From Bacillota bacterium (GTDB lineage Bacteria; Bacillota; Bacilli; Alicyclobacillales; SLC66), in contig JAJYTO010000009.1 of assembly GCA_021793015.1 (NCBI GenBank), positions 1 through 36,028 of the forward strand: a stretch of DNA of 36,028 nucleotides, written 5' to 3'. Positions 31,456 through 36,028 of the stretch are shown piece after piece (the stretch's first letter is position 1; each line of letters starts with the position of its first letter). A model generated the notes under the pieces. That model had not been told where the DNA came from and made no database searches. It was given only the letters and a program-made list of their open reading frames with translations. A program made the position numbers and the translations under genes.

Positions 31456-33162
31456 ATGCCAGACGAGCGAGTCGAGGATGTCCAGAGGACATGGTGGAAG
31501 GAAGCGGTGGTGTATCAGATCTATCCGCGCAGTTTCATGGATAGCAACGGAGACGGCATCGGTGATTTGCAGGGAATTATCGCGAAGCTTGACTATCTGA
31601 AGTGGCTGGGAATCGACGTCATCTGGCTTAGTCCGGTGTATCGCTCCCCCAATAATGACAATGGGTATGATATCAGCGACTATCGCGGCATCATGGAGGA
31701 CTTTGGCGCCATGAAAGACTTTGACGCGTTGCTGGATGGCCTGCATAGCCGGGGCATGAAACTGGTGATGGATCTTGTGGTGAACCATACTTCGGACGAA
31801 CATCCATGGTTTCTGCAGGCACGAGAGAGCAAAGATAACCCTTTTCGAGATTATTACATTTGGCGGTCGAACGGGAATGGTCAACGCCCCAACAATTGGG
31901 TCTCCTTTTTTGGCGGCTCCGTGTGGGAACTGGACCGGTCGAGCGATGAGTACTATCTGCACCTGTTTTCCGTCAAACAACCCGATCTAAACTGGGACAA
32001 TCCGAATCTGCGAGCGAAGATCCACGACATGATGAGATGGTGGCTGGACAAGGGGGTGGACGGATTTCGGATGGATGTCATCAACGCCATTTCCAAGGTA
32101 CCGGGCCTGCCGAACGCCCCTGGGGAGGACGACCTGGAGTGGGGCGGTTCTTTATTCCTGAACGGTCCTCATGTGCATACCTACTTGCGGGAAATGAACG
32201 CCGAGGTGTTGTCCCGCTACGATATCGTGACCGTGGGCGAGACCCTGTCCGTCACACCGAAAGAAGCTCTGAAGTACGTCGGGTTTAACCGTCAGGAATT
32301 GAACATGGTGTTTCAATTCGAACTGATGGACATCGATTCTGGGTCTGGCGGCAAGTGGGACGTTCAACCGTGGACACTGAGCGAGTTCAAGCGCATCGTC
32401 AGCCGCTGGCAAACGGAGTTGAACGGTCGCGGGTGGAACAGCCTGTATTTGAACAATCACGACCAGCCCCGCCTTGTGTCCCGATTTGGCGATGAGGGGA
32501 CATATCGCGTACAGTCGGCCAAAATGTTGGCGACCCTGCTGCATACTTTGCAGGGGACGCCATTCATCTATCAGGGTGAAGAGATCGGCATGACCAATGT
32601 GCAATTTCCCGATATTGAACACTATCGGGACATTGAGACCCTGAATTGGTATGCGGAACAGATGGACAAAGGAGAACGTCCTGTCACAGCGGTCATGGAG
32701 GCCATTCACCGCAAAGGCCGTGACAACGCCCGAACCCCGATGCAATGGAGCGATGATCCCCAGGCTGGATTCTCGGTGGGGAAGCCGTGGCTTGAGGTCA
32801 ATCCCAACTACCGTGAAATCAATGTCAAGCAACAGATGGAAGATCCTGAATCCGTCTTGAGTTATTATCGGAGATTGATCGAACTTCGGCGAAAAACCCC
32901 CATCCTGACTTACGGTGATTATACATTGGTCAATCCCGACCAGGAAGAGATGTATGTTTTTGCACGGCGGTTGGGGCATGCCCAATTGGTAACCGTATTG
33001 AATTTTACGCCCGAAACACAGACATTCTGTTGGCCTCTGGACATGGCGCCAGAAAATTTCAAACTGATCCTGTGCAACTACGGCTGCGATGACAGCGCGG
33101 CCGACAGGACGGACAGAGCGGTTGACCTGCGCCCCTATGAGGCGAGGGTTTATTTGGCGTGA
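31456..33162 (+). CDS. Oligo-1,6-glucosidase / dextran glucosidase (GH13_31)
   Basis: Cytoplasmic exo-alpha-glucosidase releasing glucose from isomalto-oligosaccharides. The 568-residue protein has DLVVNHTSDEHPWF (region I), GFRMDVIN with nucleophile Asp207, TVGET with Glu262 and NNHDQPR with Asp336. Valine directly after the nucleophile aspartate is the residue associated with alpha-1,6 specificity in this subfamily (alpha-1,4-specific relatives carry Thr). ATG 31456 has AAGGGTGGG (31441-31449); the in-frame TTG at 31381 overlapping the GH66 gene is rejected. It completes the pathway begun by the two GH66 proteins. Confidence 0.93.
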   Translation: MPDERVEDVQRTWWKEAVVYQIYPRSFMDSNGDGIGDLQGIIAKLDYLKWLGIDVIWLSPVYRSPNNDNGYDISDYRGIMEDFGAMKDFDALLDGLHSRGMKLVMDLVVNHTSDEHPWFLQARESKDNPFRDYYIWRSNGNGQRPNNWVSFFGGSVWELDRSSDEYYLHLFSVKQPDLNWDNPNLRAKIHDMMRWWLDKGVDGFRMDVINAISKVPGLPNAPGEDDLEWGGSLFLNGPHVHTYLREMNAEVLSRYDIVTVGETLSVTPKEALKYVGFNRQELNMVFQFELMDIDSGSGGKWDVQPWTLSEFKRIVSRWQTELNGRGWNSLYLNNHDQPRLVSRFGDEGTYRVQSAKMLATLLHTLQGTPFIYQGEEIGMTNVQFPDIEHYRDIETLNWYAEQMDKGERPVTAVMEAIHRKGRDNARTPMQWSDDPQAGFSVGKPWLEVNPNYREINVKQQMEDPESVLSYYRRLIELRRKTPILTYGDYTLVNPDQEEMYVFARRLGHAQLVTVLNFTPETQTFCWPLDMAPENFKLILCNYGCDDSAADRTDRAVDLRPYEARVYLA

Positions 33163-33196
33163 TAACACAGCAGACCGATGCGGGGGGAGATATAAA

Positions 33197-35047
33197 ATGA
33201 GAAACGGTTGGGTGCGCAAGGGGTTGACCATCATGGGCGGCGGAATGCTCCTGATCACGACGCTGGGTTTTTCAACTGTTCCAAAGACCGCTATGCTTGC
33301 TTTGCAAGCAAGCATGACGACAAACAAAGCCCGCTATAATCCTGCAGAGCCCGTCAAATTCAAGGTGACTGTAACGAATCCAAATGATGGGATCTTATCG
33401 GGCAACCTCTATCTTGCTGTGAATCATTTGGGCGAGCCGACAGGATCCCTTTCTCCCCAACGCATTTCCGTGCCGGGCAAGAGTTCGCGCATCTATGTAT
33501 TGACGTGGACTCCTCTCACGAAAGACTACCAGGGATATTTTGTGGGAGGGGTTATACGGTCGCAAGCCGGGTCCATTCTCGCAAGGGTTGCCACGGCGAT
33601 TGACGTTTCATCGAGTTGGGTAAAGTTTCCGCGCTACGGGTTTGTATCCGAGTACCCTCAAATGTCGAGAACAGCGGTGAAACATGAACTGGCTCAACTG
33701 AAAAATTATCATATCGACGGGTTGCAATTCTACGACTGGCAGTGGAAACACGACATTCCGCTGGCGGGAACCGTGTCGCATCCGGCTGCGTCCTGGCATG
33801 ATATAGCCGGGCGCACCAACTATCGACAGACAATTCTCAACATGATTCAGGTGGGACATCAATTAGGCATGGCCTCCTTCAATTACAATCTGATGTACGG
33901 CGCCTGGGCAGGATACCAGACGGACGGCAGCGGCGTGAAGTCTGCCTGGGGCCTCTACTATGACAACGGAGGCGCCCTTCAGGTCAGTGTATCCATGCCC
34001 GCTGGTTGGAGTACAAGCGCCATTGACGTGTTCAACCCCGGTAATTCGGGATGGAGACAGTACATTCTCCATCAGGAGGCCAACGTGTTTAAGACCTATC
34101 CGTTTGATGGCTGGCAGGTGGACCAACTGGGTAATCAAGGAACCGTTTTTGACGCCAAGGGCCAACAAGTTCACTTGCAAGCGACGTTCACTCCGTTCCT
34201 GAATGATGCAGCTCGATTTTTGCGCAAGCAAATCATCTTTAATAACGTAGGGGGGTACGGTTTGCAGTCTGTCGCCGCTCATTCCAATGAATCGGTGGCT
34301 TATGTGGAATGCTGGCCGAATTCAGGACAGGCGACATTCAACGATTTAAAGACGACCATCGACTCAATCAACGCTTTGAGCAAAGGGAAAAAGTCTGCGA
34401 TTCTGGCTGCCTATCTGGACAGCACGTACGCAAACTCCTTTTCTGGACAGAATCCAGGTTATTTTAACAACGCAGGTGTTCTTCTTGCCGATGCGACCAT
34501 TTTTGCCAGCGGCGGAGACCATATTGAACTCGGCGACAATCTACAGATGTTGAACGCGCCGTATTTCCCGAATCACAACCTGATCATGGACGCTGCTCTT
34601 AAAGCGAAATTGCTGTCCTACTATAACTTTATGGTGGCTTATGAAAATCTGCTTCGCGGAGGGCTGGTGAACACGGAAAACAGTGTGGCGCTTCACGGAC
34701 TGAAGGTCAGCCAGGATGGGTTGCCACAGACAGTTTGGGCATTCACCAAAGCGGGAGGCGGGTATGAGGTGATTCAACTAATCAACCTGTACCGACAGAC
34801 AACGAATTTATGGCAGGATTCGTCCGCCAGCACGCCGACGCCTCCGACATTTCACAACGTTCAGGTTAAGTATTACGTTGGACAGGAGAAGGTCCAGGGT
34901 GTCTATGCGGCCTCTCCTGATTTTCAAAACGGGGCCGCTACGCAACTGAAGTACACATACTCCGTATCCAAGGGGAAAAGATACATCTCCTTCACGGTTC
35001 CAAGCCTGCAGTACTGGGATATGATTTATCTGAAAAAGACAACGTGA
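33197..35047 (+). CDS. Secreted GH66 dextranase
   Basis: 616-residue exported enzyme that should cut alpha-1,6-linked glucan outside the cell. The signal peptide (VRKGLTIMGGGMLLITTLGF) probably ends near residue 33. An N-terminal beta-sandwich (TNKARYNPAEPVKFKVTVTN) precedes the barrel, with nucleophile Asp309 in FDGWQVDQLGNQG and acid/base Glu371 in YVECWPN. The C-terminal sandwich ends FTVPSLQYWDMIYLKKTT. The CBM35 insert typical of cycloisomaltooligosaccharide glucanotransferases is absent and the protein is far shorter, favouring plain dextranase. ATG 33197 follows GGGGGGAG (33182-33189). No cell-wall sorting motif is present, so it is probably released. Confidence 0.9.
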   Translation: MRNGWVRKGLTIMGGGMLLITTLGFSTVPKTAMLALQASMTTNKARYNPAEPVKFKVTVTNPNDGILSGNLYLAVNHLGEPTGSLSPQRISVPGKSSRIYVLTWTPLTKDYQGYFVGGVIRSQAGSILARVATAIDVSSSWVKFPRYGFVSEYPQMSRTAVKHELAQLKNYHIDGLQFYDWQWKHDIPLAGTVSHPAASWHDIAGRTNYRQTILNMIQVGHQLGMASFNYNLMYGAWAGYQTDGSGVKSAWGLYYDNGGALQVSVSMPAGWSTSAIDVFNPGNSGWRQYILHQEANVFKTYPFDGWQVDQLGNQGTVFDAKGQQVHLQATFTPFLNDAARFLRKQIIFNNVGGYGLQSVAAHSNESVAYVECWPNSGQATFNDLKTTIDSINALSKGKKSAILAAYLDSTYANSFSGQNPGYFNNAGVLLADATIFASGGDHIELGDNLQMLNAPYFPNHNLIMDAALKAKLLSYYNFMVAYENLLRGGLVNTENSVALHGLKVSQDGLPQTVWAFTKAGGGYEVIQLINLYRQTTNLWQDSSASTPTPPTFHNVQVKYYVGQEKVQGVYAASPDFQNGAATQLKYTYSVSKGKRYISFTVPSLQYWDMIYLKKTT

Positions 35048-35185
35048 CGGGTTCCCCATGCCCAGTATAATGGGGCTATAAAACAGGTGGTGATCCGTTC
35101 TTGTTCGGGTAACGGGCAGCGGCGTAAGCTCCCTGTAACTTTCCAAGCCAAGTCTGCTTGACAGTAAACTGAAGGAAAAATTGAT
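35048..35185. other. Gap after the dextran operon
   Basis: A weak hairpin CCCCAT (35054-35059)/ATGGGG (35070-35075) lacks a T-run. TATAAT at 35065-35070 has no fitting -35. The stretch about 35085-35150 is G+C-rich and unlike the A+T-rich gene that follows; no gene or known element is recognised. Confidence 0.3.
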
Positions 35186-35199
35186 GAGGAGTGTTCCTC
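35186..35199 (+). promoter_or_regulatory. Hairpin covering the ribosome site of the YdeI-like gene
   Basis: GAGGA-GTGT-TCCTC pairs the Shine-Dalgarno GAGGA (35186-35190) with TCCTC (35195-35199), immediately before ATG 35201. If it forms, it would limit translation initiation. The stem is only five base pairs. Confidence 0.4.
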
Positions 35200-35200
35200 G

Positions 35201-35794
35201 ATGACAAATAGCAGAATGAATCCTAAGGTTGATGAATTTTTGAGTAAAGCTCAAAAGTGGAAGGAAGAATATGGGGAGTTGAGAAATATCGTTCTTGACT
35301 GTGAGCTGACCGAAGAATTTAAGTGGATGCATCCTTGTTATACGTTTAAGAAAAAAAACATAGTTTTAATACATGGATTTAAAGAATATTGTGCGCTTCT
35401 GTTTCACAAAGGTGCCTTGCTACAGGATGCCCATAGGATTCTAATCCAACAAACGGAGAATGTACAGGCGGCGCGCCAGATTCGGTTCACCAATGTTCAA
35501 GAAATAGTTGAAATGGAAACCATCTTGAAAGACTATATTTATGAAGCCATTGAAGTTGAAAAAGCCGGTTTGGAAGTGAATTTTAAGAAGACGATAGAAT
35601 TCATAATTCCTGAAGAATTTCAAAATAAACTCGATGAAACCCCTGCCTTGAAAACTGCTTTTGAAGCATTGACGCCGGGACGGCAAAGGGCATACATTCT
35701 TTATTTTTCTGAACCCAAACAATCCAAAACTCGAGAGTCAAGGGTTGAAAAATGTATGCAGCAAATTCTCGATGGAAAGGGATTAAATGATTAG
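35201..35794 (+). CDS. YdeI-like protein (DUF1801 plus YdeI/OmpD-associated domain)
   Basis: 197-residue cytoplasmic protein, the same length as B. subtilis YdeI. The N-terminal DUF1801-like domain (about 20-120) has LTEEFKWMHPCYTFKKKNIV and FKEYCALLFHKGALLQD; the C-terminal segment LTPGRQRAYILYFSEPKQSK is the YdeI/OmpD-associated signature. Function is unknown. The gene is much more A+T-rich than the dextran operon next to it, with codons such as AAA, GAA and ATA frequent, suggesting separate origin. The ribosome site lies in a small hairpin. Confidence 0.88.
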   Translation: MTNSRMNPKVDEFLSKAQKWKEEYGELRNIVLDCELTEEFKWMHPCYTFKKKNIVLIHGFKEYCALLFHKGALLQDAHRILIQQTENVQAARQIRFTNVQEIVEMETILKDYIYEAIEVEKAGLEVNFKKTIEFIIPEEFQNKLDETPALKTAFEALTPGRQRAYILYFSEPKQSKTRESRVEKCMQQILDGKGLND

Positions 35795-35914
35795 TATATT
35801 CTCGCAGAATAGATAGTTCGAAGGGGATGAATACATACCATATCGTCAATTGGCAAGAGTCAAGGTTATAATGGGTTAGGCCGTGTTTGCGGGAAACACA
35901 CAGGAGGCATCGGG

Positions 35915-36028
35915 ATGTTCTTTTTGCAAATGTCGGGGTTCCCTGGGGCGGGGAAGTCAACTCTCGCAAGTATGTTGAATGTGTTTTGGAGGATATGCAC
36001 GAGCTGAACAATAGGCTGAAGAACCGCG
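35915..36028 (+). pseudogene. P-loop kinase/AAA-type gene with internal deletion (3' end outside window)
   Basis: ATG 35915 behind AGGAGG (35902-35907) starts MFFLQMSGFPGAGKSTLAS, an intact P-loop N-terminus of zeta-toxin/AAA_33-type small kinases. The frame ends at a TGA (36005-36007) after 30 codons. In another frame, from AAG 35968 to the window end, the DNA reads KYVECVLEDMHELNNRLKNR, which looks like the C-terminal part of the same protein family. The nucleotide-binding start and a late segment are thus joined directly with a frame change and the middle missing. An internal deletion is the simplest reading; the true 3' end is not visible. Confidence 0.55.

Noticed and set aside
35065-35070. 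TATAAT as promoter of the YdeI-like gene
   Set aside because: No acceptable -35 at 16-18 bases upstream; TTGACA at 35158 has no -10 at the proper distance.

Overview
This 36 kb window looks like chromosomal DNA of a low-to-mid G+C Gram-positive bacterium (Bacillota, most likely an Alicyclobacillaceae- or Paenibacillus-like bacillus). The evidence is strong AGGAGG/GGGGAG-type Shine-Dalgarno sites, many GTG and TTG starts, a textbook GlnR/TnrA box at an ammonium transporter gene, a near-consensus CcpA cre site, a YwqA/YwqB-type helicase/SWIM pair, and exported proteins with Gram-positive style stalk and Ig-like domains. The genus is inferred, not proven. I saw no rRNA, tRNA or CRISPR array.

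Region by region. 1-4076: the distal part of a Tad (tight adherence / Flp pilus) operon: the end of a TadZ/CpaE-like ATPase, then TadA, TadB, TadC and a DUF192 protein. 4077-8985: a visibly more A+T-rich block with a SNF2 helicase and SWIM zinc-finger pair and a small HTH protein, bordered on both sides by large palindromes. 9123-10904: an ammonium transporter gene with sigma-A promoter, GlnR/TnrA operator and terminator. 10944-12623: an unknown helical protein and a PaiB-like FMN protein overlapping a GNAT acetyltransferase. 12759-17464 (minus strand): a small membrane protein, a secreted four-repeat protein, and an ABC exporter overlapping a MarR regulator, with a 9-bp minisatellite at the end of the exporter gene. 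17653-20477: two divergent exported proteins of unknown function. 20497-23793: DNA polymerase IV, the 5' stump of a truncated drug-efflux gene behind its MarR regulator, and a divergent MFS exporter.

23817-35047 is the most coherent system: a dextran/isomalto-oligosaccharide utilisation island. The plus-strand operon encodes a sugar-binding protein, a ROK repressor, two permeases, a cytoplasmic GH66 protein, a GH13 oligo-1,6-glucosidase and a secreted GH66 dextranase. The likely scheme is that the secreted GH66 enzyme cuts dextran, the ABC importer (borrowing an ATPase encoded elsewhere) takes up the products, and the cytoplasmic GH66 and GH13 enzymes finish them to glucose under ROK and CcpA control. 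Divergent from it is a broken gene in which a GH15-like N-terminal domain is joined out of frame to a GH66-type C-terminal tail. The intact operon and the broken gene have near-identical inverted promoter/operator copies, so they probably once formed one regulon.

35201-36028: an A+T-rich YdeI-like gene and a P-loop kinase gene that appears to carry an internal deletion, cut off by the window end. The window therefore holds three separate deletion-type gene ruins (MFS, GH15/GH66, P-loop kinase) beside intact operons.
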